Source: Burkholderia sp. Bp8963 (GTDB lineage: Bacteria > Pseudomonadota > Gammaproteobacteria > Burkholderiales > Burkholderiaceae). Taken from it: a DNA stretch of 64,000 nucleotides. This document shows, piece after piece, positions 42,869 to 51,767 of the stretch. The stretch is taken from assembly GCF_003854275.1 (NCBI RefSeq), contig NZ_QTQP01000021.1:60676-124675 (forward strand). The letters are read 5' to 3'. The first letter of the stretch is position 1. Each line of letters opens with the position of its first letter. The notes beneath the pieces are model-generated. The model saw only the letters and a program-made list of their open reading frames with translations, ran no database searches and was not told the origin of the DNA. Position numbers and translations under genes: made by a program.

Positions 42869-45634
42869 TCAGAACCATTGCTTGTAGCGGCGGACGTAGA
42901 TCGTCTTCACGATCTGCGCGAGCACGATGTAGCCGGTCATCGTTGCCGCGAGCCACAGCCAGTAGCTGCTCGGCAGGTGCATGAAGCCGAGCGATTCCGC
43001 GAACGGCGAGAACGGCAGCCAGCAGCCGATCGCGATCGCCGTGAACGTCGACAGCAGCACGGGCAGCGCCGCGGTGCTTTGCAGGAACGGAATCTTCTGC
43101 GTGCGCAGCAGGTGCACGACGAGCGTCTGCGACACGAGACTTTCGATGAACCAGCCCGAGTTCATCACGATCTGGCCGCTCGAACCGCCGTGCAGGTGAT
43201 ACATCGCGCCCGCGCCGAACACGGTCCACATCAGCACGTAGGTGGTGATGTCGAACACGGACGACGTCGGCCCGACCCACAGCATGAAGCGGCTGATGTT
43301 GCCGGCTTCCCACTTGCGCGGCTTCTTCAGGAACTCGGGATCCATCTTGTCCCACGGCAGCAGCATCTGCGACGTGTCGTAGATCAGGTTCAGCACGAGC
43401 AGCTGCGTCGCGAGCATCGGCTCCCACGGCAGGAACGCACTGGCGACGAGCACCGAGAACACGTTGCCGAAGTTCGAGCTCGCGGTCATGTTCAGGTACT
43501 TGAGGATGTTGCCGAACGTCTCGCGGCCCTTGAGCACGCCTTCCTCGAGCACCATCAGGCTCTTCTCGAGCAGGATGATGTCGGCGGTTTCCTTCGCGAT
43601 GTCAGCGCCGCTGTCGACGGAGATGCCGACATCCGCGTCGCGCAGCGCCGGCGCGTCGTTGATGCCGTCGCCGAGGAAGCCGACCGTGTGGCCGTTCGCC
43701 TGCAGCGCCTTGACGATGCGCGCCTTCTGCAGCGGCGTGAGCTTCGCGAACACGGTCGTGCGTTCGACCACCTGCGCGAGCGTCGCGTCGTCGAGCGCTT
43801 CGATCTCGGTGCCGAGCATCGGCTTGCCGGGTTCGAGGCCGACCTGGCGGCACACCTTCATCGTGACGGTCGGGTTGTCGCCGGTCAGCACCTTCACCGC
43901 GACGCCGTTCTCGCGCAGCGCGGCGAGCGCGGGCGCGGCGGAATCCTTTGGCGGATCGAGGAAGGTCAGGAAGCCGCGCACGACGAGGTCGTGCTCGTCG
44001 GCGGTGCGGTATTGCCCGCGTTCGTCGCCGCGCGTGATCGCACGCGTCGCGACGAGGAGCACACGGAAGCCGTCCTCGTTGTAGGCGCTCGCCTGTTCGA
44101 TGAGCCGCTTGCGCGCGACGAAGTCGAGCGGCCGCACGCCTTCGTTGTCCTGCACGTGGGTCGACACTGCGAGCATTTCCTCGACGGCACCCTTGCAGAT
44201 CAGCAGGTGCTCGCCACGCGTGTCCTCGACGACGACCGACAGGCGGCGACGCACGAAATCGAACGGCAGTTCGTCGATCTTCTTGTAGCCCTGCGGCTTT
44301 ACGCGATCGCCGATCTCGTTCGCGCGATTGACCACCGCGATGTCCATCAGGTTCTTCTGGCCGCTCTGGTGGAAGCTGTTCAGCCAGCCGAGCCGCAGGA
44401 TTTCCTCGTCCTTCTGGCCGAATATGTCGAGATGGTGCTCGAGGATGATCTTGTCCTGCGTGAGCGTGCCGGTCTTGTCGGTGCAGAGCACGTCCATCGC
44501 GCCGAAGTTCTGCACGGAGTTCAGGCGCTTGACGACGACCTTGCGGCGCGCCATCGCGACCGCGCCGCGCGCGAGGTTCGCGCTGACGATCATCGGCAGC
44601 ATCTCCGGCGTCAGGCCGACGGCCACCGCGAGCGCGAACGTGAGCGCGCTCAGCCAGTCGCCCTTGGTGAGGCCGTTGATCATGAAGACGATCGGCACCA
44701 TCACGAACATGAACTTGATCAGCAGCCAGCTCACGCTCGCGACGCCGCGGTCGAAGCTCGTCTCGATGCGCTTGTGGCTCACGACGTTGCGCGCGAGCGA
44801 GCCGAAGTAGGTGTCCTCGCCGGTCGCGACGACGACGGCCGTTGCGGTGCCGCTGACGACGTTGGTGCCCATGAAGCAGACGTTCTCGAGATCGAGCAGC
44901 GACAGCGACGCGTCGTTCGCGGCGCCGGCCGCGCGCGCGTTCGCGGACTTGCCGGCGACCGCGCCGAGCGTGTCGTACTTCTCGACGGGCAGTGCCTCGC
45001 CCGTCAGCACGGCCTGGCTGATGAACAGGTCGCGCGATGCGATCAGGCGCACGTCGGCCGGGATCATGTCGCCGGCCGACAGGTGCACGATGTCGCCGAT
45101 CACCACTTCGCGCGTCGGCACGTCCCGCTTCGCGGGCTCGGCCGTGTCGGTCACCGCGCGCTGTACGGTGGCCGTCGTGCGCACCATCGCCTTGAGTTTC
45201 TCGGCGGCGCGCAGCGAGCGGAATTCCTGCACGAAGCGCAGCAGCGCGCTGATCGTGACCATGGTCAGCAGGATCGTCATGCCGACGTAGTCGCGGTCGT
45301 CTGGGGCCGCGAAGTAGACGTCGGTGAGAAAGCTGATCGTGGCGAGCACCAGCAGCACGTAGACGAACGGATTGTGGAACGAGTGCAGCAGCTGGCGGGC
45401 CCAGTGCGGTGGCTTGTCGTGCGCGATCTCGTTCGGCCCGTAATGCTGCAGGCGGTCGGCGGCCTGTGCGTAGGTCAGGCCGCGCGTGCTGCTGCGCAGC
45501 GACTTTAGCGTGTCGTCGAGCGGGCCGGCGGCTTCCTGCGCGGCGCGCATGATGCGCGGTTCGTTCTGCTGGCCGGCGCCGCCGGTCTTGATGAAGCCGC
45601 GCTGTTTCTTGTGCGAGGGGTTGCTTTGTGTCAT
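42869..45634 (-). CDS. mgtA: Magnesium-translocating P-type ATPase
   Basis: A 921-aa P3B-type ATPase. The phosphorylation motif is VLCTDKTGTLTQD, the hinge VGFLGDGINDAPALRDADVG, and TGEALPVEKYD lies in the actuator domain. About ten transmembrane helices are present. Together with the MgtA/MgtB-like N-terminus and length this supports a Mg2+ importer induced by low Mg2+. The ATG at 45634 has aaggag 6 nt upstream. It is preceded by a 52-codon ORF 42 bp upstream and by a leader of about 530 nt with a candidate promoter, upstream ORF and hairpin, consistent with Mg2+-responsive leader control. Confidence 0.93.
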   Translation of the reverse strand: MTQSNPSHKKQRGFIKTGGAGQQNEPRIMRAAQEAAGPLDDTLKSLRSSTRGLTYAQAADRLQHYGPNEIAHDKPPHWARQLLHSFHNPFVYVLLVLATISFLTDVYFAAPDDRDYVGMTILLTMVTISALLRFVQEFRSLRAAEKLKAMVRTTATVQRAVTDTAEPAKRDVPTREVVIGDIVHLSAGDMIPADVRLIASRDLFISQAVLTGEALPVEKYDTLGAVAGKSANARAAGAANDASLSLLDLENVCFMGTNVVSGTATAVVVATGEDTYFGSLARNVVSHKRIETSFDRGVASVSWLLIKFMFVMVPIVFMINGLTKGDWLSALTFALAVAVGLTPEMLPMIVSANLARGAVAMARRKVVVKRLNSVQNFGAMDVLCTDKTGTLTQDKIILEHHLDIFGQKDEEILRLGWLNSFHQSGQKNLMDIAVVNRANEIGDRVKPQGYKKIDELPFDFVRRRLSVVVEDTRGEHLLICKGAVEEMLAVSTHVQDNEGVRPLDFVARKRLIEQASAYNEDGFRVLLVATRAITRGDERGQYRTADEHDLVVRGFLTFLDPPKDSAAPALAALRENGVAVKVLTGDNPTVTMKVCRQVGLEPGKPMLGTEIEALDDATLAQVVERTTVFAKLTPLQKARIVKALQANGHTVGFLGDGINDAPALRDADVGISVDSGADIAKETADIILLEKSLMVLEEGVLKGRETFGNILKYLNMTASSNFGNVFSVLVASAFLPWEPMLATQLLVLNLIYDTSQMLLPWDKMDPEFLKKPRKWEAGNISRFMLWVGPTSSVFDITTYVLMWTVFGAGAMYHLHGGSSGQIVMNSGWFIESLVSQTLVVHLLRTQKIPFLQSTAALPVLLSTFTAIAIGCWLPFSPFAESLGFMHLPSSYWLWLAATMTGYIVLAQIVKTIYVRRYKQWF

Positions 45635-45676
45635 GTGTCGCTCCTTGCGCGTGATGCGGCGGGCGGGGAGCGCACG

Positions 45677-45835
45677 TTATCGACGAACGAACGCTCCCTG
45701 CCGCGTCGCGTCGGGCGCGATCGGCTGTGGATCGGTGAAGAGAGGGCCGCTCGCCGGCGCGCCGTGCATCGTCAGGCAGTTGGCGCGCAGAGCCGCACCG
45801 GCGAGCGGTAATCGACTACTGTCGTCTGAGTTCAT
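45677..45835 (-). CDS. 52-aa ORF upstream of mgtA (candidate leader ORF)
   Basis: It starts at ATG 45833-45835 with caggag 5 nt upstream and ends 42 nt before the mgtA ATG, within the same transcript. The peptide opens with an acidic, polar stretch (MNSDDSSRLPLAG) and has a Pro-rich part (DPQPIAPD). MgtL of enteric bacteria is a short Pro/acidic-rich leader whose translation responds to Mg2+, so this ORF could have a related role; it is not a recognised homologue. A membrane or signal segment is absent. Confidence 0.55.
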   Translation of the reverse strand: MNSDDSSRLPLAGAALRANCLTMHGAPASGPLFTDPQPIAPDATRQGAFVRR

Positions 45836-46033
45836 CTGCACTCCTGTCGTTATCGGTCAGCGGCACGGGCGGTCGATGGCGTTGCGTGCGTGACGGCACG
45901 AACGCCGGACGGCGCGCGAACGGATTGCGCGCGCAGCCGGGCTGCGTGCGCGACGAGCGTGCGCTACCGCGTCGGCGGTCGCACGTCGTTCAAGAAATCT
46001 GGCGGGGATTCTGGCCGGTCAGGCCGGAAGGAC

Positions 46034-46060
46034 GCCGCATCCTGCTTCCCGGGATGCGGC
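46034..46060 (-). promoter_or_regulatory. Strong hairpin in the mgtA leader
   Basis: Perfect 9-bp stem gccgcatcc / ggatgcggc with a 9-nt loop, between the 21-codon and 52-codon ORFs. A further GGCC-rich repeat follows (46013-46030). In the RNA it would form a stable structure; alternative folding with neighbouring segments could regulate elongation into mgtA. No U-tract follows it. Confidence 0.5.
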
Positions 46061-46086
46061 AGAAGACGAGGCTCTGCGCGGTTTCC

Positions 46087-46152
46087 TCAGGCGGCAGTCA
46101 TGTTGGTCAAGCACCAACTACAACTCGCATCGGTGTTCACAGAACACTCCAT
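46087..46152 (-). CDS. 21-codon Cys-rich upstream ORF at the start of the mgtA transcript
   Basis: A 21-aa ORF with three Cys at positions 3, 11 and 14; the last two form CSWC, a CxxC motif. It begins MECSVNTDAS and ends TAA. The ATG lies only about 11 nt after the predicted transcription start, so it would be nearly leaderless; no ribosome site is visible. Two hairpins are encoded inside it (gtgttc-tgt-gaacac and gttggt-gcttg-accaac as mRNA). This is the placing expected of a regulatory uORF. Expression is not shown. Confidence 0.45.
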   Translation of the reverse strand: MECSVNTDASCSWCLTNMTAA

Positions 46153-46169
46153 GTGTTTAGACGGGGGCG

Positions 46170-46199
46170 ATGTTAAAGGGACGCAGTGCGAAGCGTCAA
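46170..46199 (-). promoter_or_regulatory. Sigma70-like promoter of the mgtA transcript
   Basis: On the minus strand TTGACG (-35, 46194-46199) is followed after 18 nt by TAACAT (-10, 46170-46175). Predicted transcription starts near 46163, giving a leader of about 530 nt before mgtA at 45634. No clear PhoP box was found. Confidence 0.5.
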
Positions 46200-46337
46200 C
46201 CCTTTTGTAAGACATTTATTTTGAGATCGTCATGCATCGTCGAGCGGATCGTAAGGCAGCACGGTTTCCTGTTCGATTCCAGGCCAATCCGCGCGTGCCG
46301 GCGAAGCCGCATGCGGCGTCCCGCCGAAAACGAAACA

Positions 46338-46362
46338 CGCGTTCGGCCGGGTGCCGAACGCG
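46338..46362 (-). terminator. Intrinsic terminator of the S8 protease gene
   Basis: A 10-bp perfect stem (cgcgttcggc / gccgaacgcg) with a 5-nt loop lies 30 bp after the protease stop. On the minus strand it is followed by the U-rich run TGTTTCGTTTTC, so it is a convincing Rho-independent terminator. Confidence 0.75.
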
Positions 46363-46392
46363 CGTCCGTTGCCGCGTCGCTGCTTGCGTGTG

Positions 46393-48033
46393 TTACTGCG
46401 TCGACGCGGTCACCGCGGCGGCTGCATCGAGGATGCCCGAGCCTGCAGGCATCGCCGTGCACGACGTGCCGGCCGCGAGCTTCGTCGTGCGCGCGCCGCC
46501 CTGCAGCTTTTGCTGGATCTGCGCGGGCGTGAGGTTGCCGTTGACCGCGAGCATCAGCGCGGCGACGCCCGACACCTGCGGCGTCGCGAAGCTCGTGCCG
46601 GTCGCGAGGCCGTAGCTGTCCGCGCCGGGTACGGTCGTGCCGGTGTTCGACGTCGACAGGATGTTGACGCCCGGCGCGCTCAGCGCGACGTCGGTGCCGA
46701 AGTTGCTGAACGATGCGCGCAGGCCGGTCGTATCGGTCGCGCCGACGCTGATGACGCCGCGGCAGTTCGCGGGCTGATCGAGTCCGGTCGACAGGCCGTC
46801 GTTGCCGGCCGCGACGACGACCGTCACGCCTTTCGCGGTCACGTCGTCGATCGCCTGCTGGAACGTCTGGCTGCACGTGCCCGTGCCGCCGAGGCTCAGG
46901 TTGATGATCTTCGCGGGCGTCGGGTTGGCCGGTGCGCCACTGACCGCAATGCCGGCTGCCCAGCGCATCGCGTCGGCGATGTCGCTCGTCACGCCGCCGC
47001 ATTTGCCGAGCACGCGCACCGGCAGGATCTTGCCGAGCCACGACACGCCGGCGATGCCGATGTTGTTGTTCGCGGCCGCGCCGATGATGCCCGCGACGTG
47101 CGTGCCGTGCCAGCTGCTGTCGCTCGGCGTGCTTGCGCAGTGAAAGAACGGGCCGCTCGCGTTGTCGATCTCCTGCTGCGTGACCCAGTCGCCCGGATCG
47201 GTCGCGTCGGGGCCGCGCGTCTTGCCGTTGTTGCTCGTGTTGACGTCGGAGATGAAGCTGTAGCCGGACAGCAGGTTGCCGACGAGATCGGCATGCGGGC
47301 GGTAGCCGGTGTCGAGCACGGCGGTGACGACCGTCGGCGCGCCCTTGGTGCGCGTCCAGGCGGCAGGCAGGTCGATGCCGGCTGTCGGATCGGAGAAGTA
47401 CCACTGCTGGCTGTAGTCCGGATCGGTCGGCGTGTCGCGCACGCTCATCCGGCGGTCCGGTTCCGCGTAATCGACGTCGCCGTCGGCCGCGACCACCTGC
47501 GCGAGCGCAGTCGCGTCGGCCGCCGCGATACGCTGCCCGAGCGTCAGCACGGCCGCGCCGTTCGCCATCGTCCGCTCGACCTGCACGTTCAGCTGCGTTT
47601 GCGGTACCGTGCTCGAGTACGCGCGTGCGGCGCCGTTCGGCGAGCCCCACGCAGTCATCGCGCGCTGGATCACCGCATCGATGCGCGACGTGCCGTTGGC
47701 GGCCGACATCGCGTACGCGGCCGTCACGGTTTTCAGTTTCACGATCAGGTGATCGACCGGCGGCTCGTTCGCGGCGGCGGTTTGCGCGGCCATCTGCGCG
47801 GCGGCCTGCTGGGTCGCGCACGCGTTGCTGCTGGTCGACGACGGATTGGGCGTGGGGGCGGGTGACGGAGCCGGCGAAGGGGCCGGTGCGGCGGTGGACG
47901 GCGACGGGCTGTTGCCGTCGCCGCCGCCTCCGCAGCCGGCGAGCGGCAGCAGCGCGGCGGCGGACAGCATGCCGGCCAGTGCGCGGGCGTGAGCGAACCG
48001 TGCGACAGCGGGATTGAAACGTTTGGCGCTCAT
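46393..48033 (-). CDS. Subtilisin-like S8 serine protease, lipoprotein
   Basis: A 546-aa protein. The lipobox LAGC gives a lipidated Cys34, followed by a Gly/Pro/Ser-rich linker (GGGGDGNSPSPSTAAP). After a pro-region, the catalytic triad is Asp241 (AVLDTGYRPH), His309 (WHGTHVAG) and Ser481 (ATGTSFATPQ), with Asn411 of the oxyanion hole (AAGNDG). Length and organisation match MprA-like secreted proteases of Burkholderia. It should act at the cell surface or outside. A terminator follows. It is upstream of the mgtA promoter, on the same strand. Confidence 0.92.
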   Translation of the reverse strand: MSAKRFNPAVARFAHARALAGMLSAAALLPLAGCGGGGDGNSPSPSTAAPAPSPAPSPAPTPNPSSTSSNACATQQAAAQMAAQTAAANEPPVDHLIVKLKTVTAAYAMSAANGTSRIDAVIQRAMTAWGSPNGAARAYSSTVPQTQLNVQVERTMANGAAVLTLGQRIAAADATALAQVVAADGDVDYAEPDRRMSVRDTPTDPDYSQQWYFSDPTAGIDLPAAWTRTKGAPTVVTAVLDTGYRPHADLVGNLLSGYSFISDVNTSNNGKTRGPDATDPGDWVTQQEIDNASGPFFHCASTPSDSSWHGTHVAGIIGAAANNNIGIAGVSWLGKILPVRVLGKCGGVTSDIADAMRWAAGIAVSGAPANPTPAKIINLSLGGTGTCSQTFQQAIDDVTAKGVTVVVAAGNDGLSTGLDQPANCRGVISVGATDTTGLRASFSNFGTDVALSAPGVNILSTSNTGTTVPGADSYGLATGTSFATPQVSGVAALMLAVNGNLTPAQIQQKLQGGARTTKLAAGTSCTAMPAGSGILDAAAAVTASTQ

Positions 48034-48464
48034 GTTGAAACTCGATCGTAGTAAAAACCGTCGTGCCGGCGGTGTGGCAGTCGGGCCGGTCGCCGCGGCC
48101 TTCGCGTGTCATCGTGTGTCGTTGCGTCGGCGTCGTTCTGCGGGCATCCGGTCCTTCTCGTTGTCATCTGGTGGCTCGGCAGCAACAGATGCTGCGGCGC
48201 GCCACGCTCTGGGTAACGGCTTGCTCAGCGGCTTCTTGAGTGCGTTTCAAAAGAAAACATGGTGGGCGCGCAAACGATAGCGTTGCTGCATGCCAGCATG
48301 AACGCGCGTTTGGAACGGTTGGTACATCCGCGTGCCCGGCCGCGCAGCGAGATCGGGCGGCGCGGAGCATGTCGAAGAAGTGCCATCGCGACGTTGCGGC
48401 GGCACGGCAGCGCACATGCAGCGCTCGGATGGCGGCCGCGGACCTTACGCTTTCCCTGATGCGG
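48034..48464. other. Promoter region of the S8 protease and unassigned DNA
   Basis: These 431 bp separate the protease start from the gltI remnant. The part next to 48034 probably holds the protease promoter. I see no gene with a start and ribosome site. Confidence 0.4.
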
Positions 48465-48881
48465 CGCGATTTTGGCGGGCGCAGGATCGCGGTTCGATCC
48501 ACGATTCGTCAGGAGAAAGGCGTGGGCCGTCGTTATTGCTGGCTGGCCATCGCGACGACGGGCCGCGCGGTTGCGTTCGTGATGGACAAGCCGCTGCTGT
48601 ATGGCGAACTCGCGAAGGACCGCAATCCTGGTGCGTACACGGTGACGGGCACGCCGCTCGTCCACGGGAACTACGCGTGCATGATGCGCAGGGCCGATCC
48701 GGCGTTCAAGCATGTCGCCGAGGGCGTGATCGCGAAGATGCAGACTTCGGGGGAAGCGGAGAAGCTGTACAACTGTTGGTTTACGCAGCCGATTCCGCCG
48801 AAGGGGATGAACCTGAACTATCCAATTTCGGAGGAGATGAAGCAGCTGTTCAGGAATCCGATGGATCAGGCGCAGTATTGA
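48465..48881 (+). pseudogene. Remnant of gltI (glutamate/aspartate ABC-transporter binding protein)
   Basis: The last about 109 codons (from 48555) match the C-terminus of GltI: TTGRAVAFVMDKPLLYGELA, GTPLVHGNYACMMRR, SGEAEKLYNCWFTQPIPPKG and ISEEMKQLF. Before it, DFGGRRIAVRSTIRQEK at 48468 resembles the earlier DLKGKTVVV segment, implying an internal deletion. The N-terminal domain and signal peptide are missing and there is no credible start. No gltJKL genes are nearby, so this is decayed DNA. Confidence 0.75.
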
Positions 48882-49895
48882 GCGAGCGAGGTCGAGTCGG
48901 GCGCGCGAACGCGCAGGGCGCCCGATGCCCGGCCGCGTCGGCGTTGGTTGCCGAAGAGTCGGATGCAGCGCTTGGCGGCAGCGCACGCGGGCAGCGCAGC
49001 GTGGATGCCGCCACGATGCCCGAATCGAGTGCGGCACGTGTCGGTATCTGCAAACGATGCTTGCGTTCGCCAGACGATCCATCGATGACACTCCACGCAC
49101 AGCTTCGCTGTCGACACCCTTGCGGACGATGTGCAAAGCGACGGTCCGCCGGGGACGGGGTGTGCTCGCCGTATCCATGCTCGCGTAGTCTGCGTCGCGC
49201 CGCCACGAGCCGCTGCGTGACTGCCATTCCGGGATGCGGCAGATTTCAGAGTAGACGATTCCCGCGCTTCTCTCTATTCGTTGCCGATTTTTTTTGCTAC
49301 ACCCAACGCAAAACGTTGCGCACGCAACGCCGCCGAGTTGTATCGGCCGTTGAGAGTGACGCGCGTGCGGTTTCGCCGGAACGTCTTGTAATTCGGCGAT
49401 AGTCTCCTACCATGAATTGCATTCGATGCCGACAGCCAATTGTCCCGGCTTGATCGGGAATAGAACGACAGGAACGGCGGCGCGAATATTCAATTTCGCA
49501 TCGTATTCCGGGGAATCGTTGTAATGATCAAAACCATCGCCATCCCGAGTGCTCGCTCGGGGAATCATCCGGGTTAGTACGACCGGCATCCACCCATCTT
49601 CGATGTCCGCGCGACGCTCTCGGCGCGGGGAGAGGATTTGCCGGCGAAGTTCCGTTGATGATTGAAGTTCGAAGTGCAAACGATTTAGACGCTTAGCCCG
49701 TCTCTGTCGTCGAAGCCAGCCGAATCGGAAGCGCGACACGCGCATCGATACGGCACCGGCCCGCGCTGTCATGTTGCGTGCGCGCCGGGGATCCGCATTG
49801 ACTTATACCCACTATTTGCGCCCGCTACTAACGTTCCGCACTCGTGTGCCGATAAACCATGCTGGCCACGACCGAGCAAACATAGAGGGTATTCA
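48882..49895. other. Gene-poor 1-kb stretch with lower-GC part
   Basis: This 1,014-bp stretch lies between the gltI remnant and the chemoreceptor. The first half has only antisense-type ORFs. From about 49240 the GC content drops, with a T8 run near 49289-49296 and the inverted repeat cgttgcg-ca-cgcaacg at 49314-49329. A possible gene fragment on the minus strand lies at 49407-49772. The stretch just before 49896 should hold the chemoreceptor promoter. Confidence 0.45.
49407..49772 (-). pseudogene. Possible gene fragment, lower GC than neighbours
   Basis: A minus-strand frame of up to 121 codons. The second half (EDGWMPVVLTRMIPRAS; NIRAAVPVVLFPIKPGQLAV) has a protein-like composition, while the first half is Arg-rich and not. 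No ribosome site or clear start is seen and no family is recognised. It may be the 3' remnant of a transferred gene. Confidence 0.25.
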
Positions 49896-51758
49896 ATGCA
49901 CTTCTGGCGCAAGCTATCCATTCAGAACAAGCTGATTCTCAGCATGACCAGTTGCCTGCTGGTCTTCGTTGCGATTTCGAGCGTGCTGAGCCTCCGGTTG
50001 ATCGGGAGCGCCGTGCGCGACCGCGTCGTGCAGGACGAGCTGCCGACCGCGGTGAACAGCATCCGCGCGGACGTGCAGCGCCAGCTTGCCGGGCCGATCG
50101 CGGCATCGCGCGTGCTGGCGCGCGACGCGTTTCTGCTGCAATGGGAGGCCGATGGCGAACCCGACGGCGGCACGCGCAACTGGACGCAACTTGCGGAGAA
50201 CGTGAAGGCTGAGCAGAAGGCCGCGTCCGTGCAGTGGGTGTCGCTGAAGAGCGGCAACTACTACAGCGAGGCCGGCCTGCAACGGAAGGTCGGCGACAAG
50301 GATCGATGGCTGACGGCCTTCATCGCGACCGGCCGGCCGTTCGAGGTCAACATGGACCACGAGGTGACCGTCGGCGGCTACATGATGTTCATCAACAGCC
50401 GCGTGGAGCTCGACGGCAACCCGGTGGGCGCGACCGGCATGAGCCTGTCGGTGGATGCGCTGGCCAGGGGCATCGCCGCATACCGGATCGGCGAGACCGG
50501 GTATGCCTATCTCGTGCGCCCGGACGGCGCGATCATGATGCATCGCGATACGGCGCTGATCGACGGAAAACACTTCATGGCGAACGAGGCCGGCTTGCCC
50601 GGCGACGCCGCATCCGCGCTGCTGGCCGGCAAGCCGTACGCCTGGCTGAGCCATGCGGGAGCAGGGGACGCGCGTTTGATTGCGACGTCCTTCATTCCGG
50701 AGCTGAACGCGTACGTGGTTGTCGAGGTGCCGGAGGCGGAAATGCTCGGGCCCGTCACGCATGCGATCCGGAATGCTGCGCTGGTCGCCGCCGTCGCAGG
50801 CCTTGGTGTCGCGCTGGTGGTCATTCTGCTGGTCGGCCGCGCGATTGCCGCACCGATCCGGCGTGCGGCGTCGTTGCTGTCCGAGATCGCGAGCGGGCAC
50901 GGCGATCTGACCCGTCGCATGATGGTCGAGAGCGAGGACGAGATCGGGCAACTGTCGGACGCGTTCAATCGTTTCGTGTCTTCGCTGGCGACACTCGTTC
51001 ATCGTATCCGGGCTGCATCGACGTCGATTGCGACCGGCTCCGAGCAGATTGCTTCCGGCAACGCGGATCTCAGCGAGCGTACCGAAGGACAGTCGAGCAA
51101 CCTCGAGAAGACGGCAGCGTCGATGGAGGAGATCACCGCCGTGGTGAAGAACAACACGGAAACCGCGCGCACCGCGGCCCGGCTGGTCAACGGCGCGTCC
51201 GATACTGCCGTGCGCGGCGGGCAGGTGGTTGGAGAAGTGGTGAGCACGATGGAGCAGATCAGCGACGCGTCGAACCGGATCTCCGAAATCATCGGGCTGA
51301 TCGACAGCATCTCCTTCCAGACCAACATCCTCGCGCTCAATGCGGCCGTGGAAGCCGCGCGCGCCGGCGAACAGGGCCGGGGTTTCGCGGTGGTGGCCTC
51401 GGAAGTGCGCAATCTCGCACAGCGCAGTGCGCAGGCGGCGAAGGAGATCAAGACGTTGATCGAGCACAGCGCCGGGACGGTGAACGTGGGTTCGCGGCTG
51501 GTCGGCGAAGCGGGCGAGGTGATGCGCGACGTCGTCTCGCAGGTGCAGGGCGTCAGCACGATGATGAACGAGATCGCCGATGCGAGCCTGGAGCAGAGTG
51601 CCGGTATCGATCAGATCGGCGGCGCCGTACAGTCGCTCGACGAGATGACGCAGCAGAACGCTGCGCTGGTCGAGGAGAGTGCGGCGGCGGCGGAGAGCTT
51701 GAGGCACCAGGCAGCGGAGCTGACGCGGCTGGTGGCGGCGTTCAAGGTCGATGCTTGA
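49896..51758 (+). CDS. Methyl-accepting chemotaxis protein
   Basis: A 620-aa receptor. TM1 is at about 8-35 ([20 protein letters not shown]), a periplasmic Cache-like sensor spans about 36-285 ([33 protein letters not shown]), TM2 is near 290-315, then HAMP ([20 protein letters not shown]). The signalling tip reads [21 protein letters not shown]. No C-terminal NWETF pentapeptide for CheR tethering is present. It senses an unknown ligand and acts on CheA/CheW. It is convergent with the LysR gene (9 bp apart). Confidence 0.93.
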   Translation: MHFWRKLSIQNKLILSMTSCLLVFVAISSVLSLRLIGSAVRDRVVQDELPTAVNSIRADVQRQLAGPIAASRVLARDAFLLQWEADGEPDGGTRNWTQLAENVKAEQKAASVQWVSLKSGNYYSEAGLQRKVGDKDRWLTAFIATGRPFEVNMDHEVTVGGYMMFINSRVELDGNPVGATGMSLSVDALARGIAAYRIGETGYAYLVRPDGAIMMHRDTALIDGKHFMANEAGLPGDAASALLAGKPYAWLSHAGAGDARLIATSFIPELNAYVVVEVPEAEMLGPVTHAIRNAALVAAVAGLGVALVVILLVGRAIAAPIRRAASLLSEIASGHGDLTRRMMVESEDEIGQLSDAFNRFVSSLATLVHRIRAASTSIATGSEQIASGNADLSERTEGQSSNLEKTAASMEEITAVVKNNTETARTAARLVNGASDTAVRGGQVVGEVVSTMEQISDASNRISEIIGLIDSISFQTNILALNAAVEAARAGEQGRGFAVVASEVRNLAQRSAQAAKEIKTLIEHSAGTVNVGSRLVGEAGEVMRDVVSQVQGVSTMMNEIADASLEQSAGIDQIGGAVQSLDEMTQQNAALVEESAAAAESLRHQAAELTRLVAAFKVDA

Positions 51759-51767
51759 CGGGCATTG

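Noticed and set aside
42680..45508. A 942-codon plus-strand frame opposite mgtA
   Set aside because: Shadow of mgtA with a charged repetitive composition and no family.
46134..46148. The inverted repeat gtgttc-aca-gaacac as a protein operator
   Set aside because: It lies inside the 21-codon ORF downstream of the predicted start, so an RNA hairpin is the simpler reading.
48882..49406. ORFs of 80-125 codons on both strands
   Set aside because: They have no ribosome site, no hydrophobic or domain pattern, and strong Arg/Ser/Ala bias typical of non-coding high-GC DNA.
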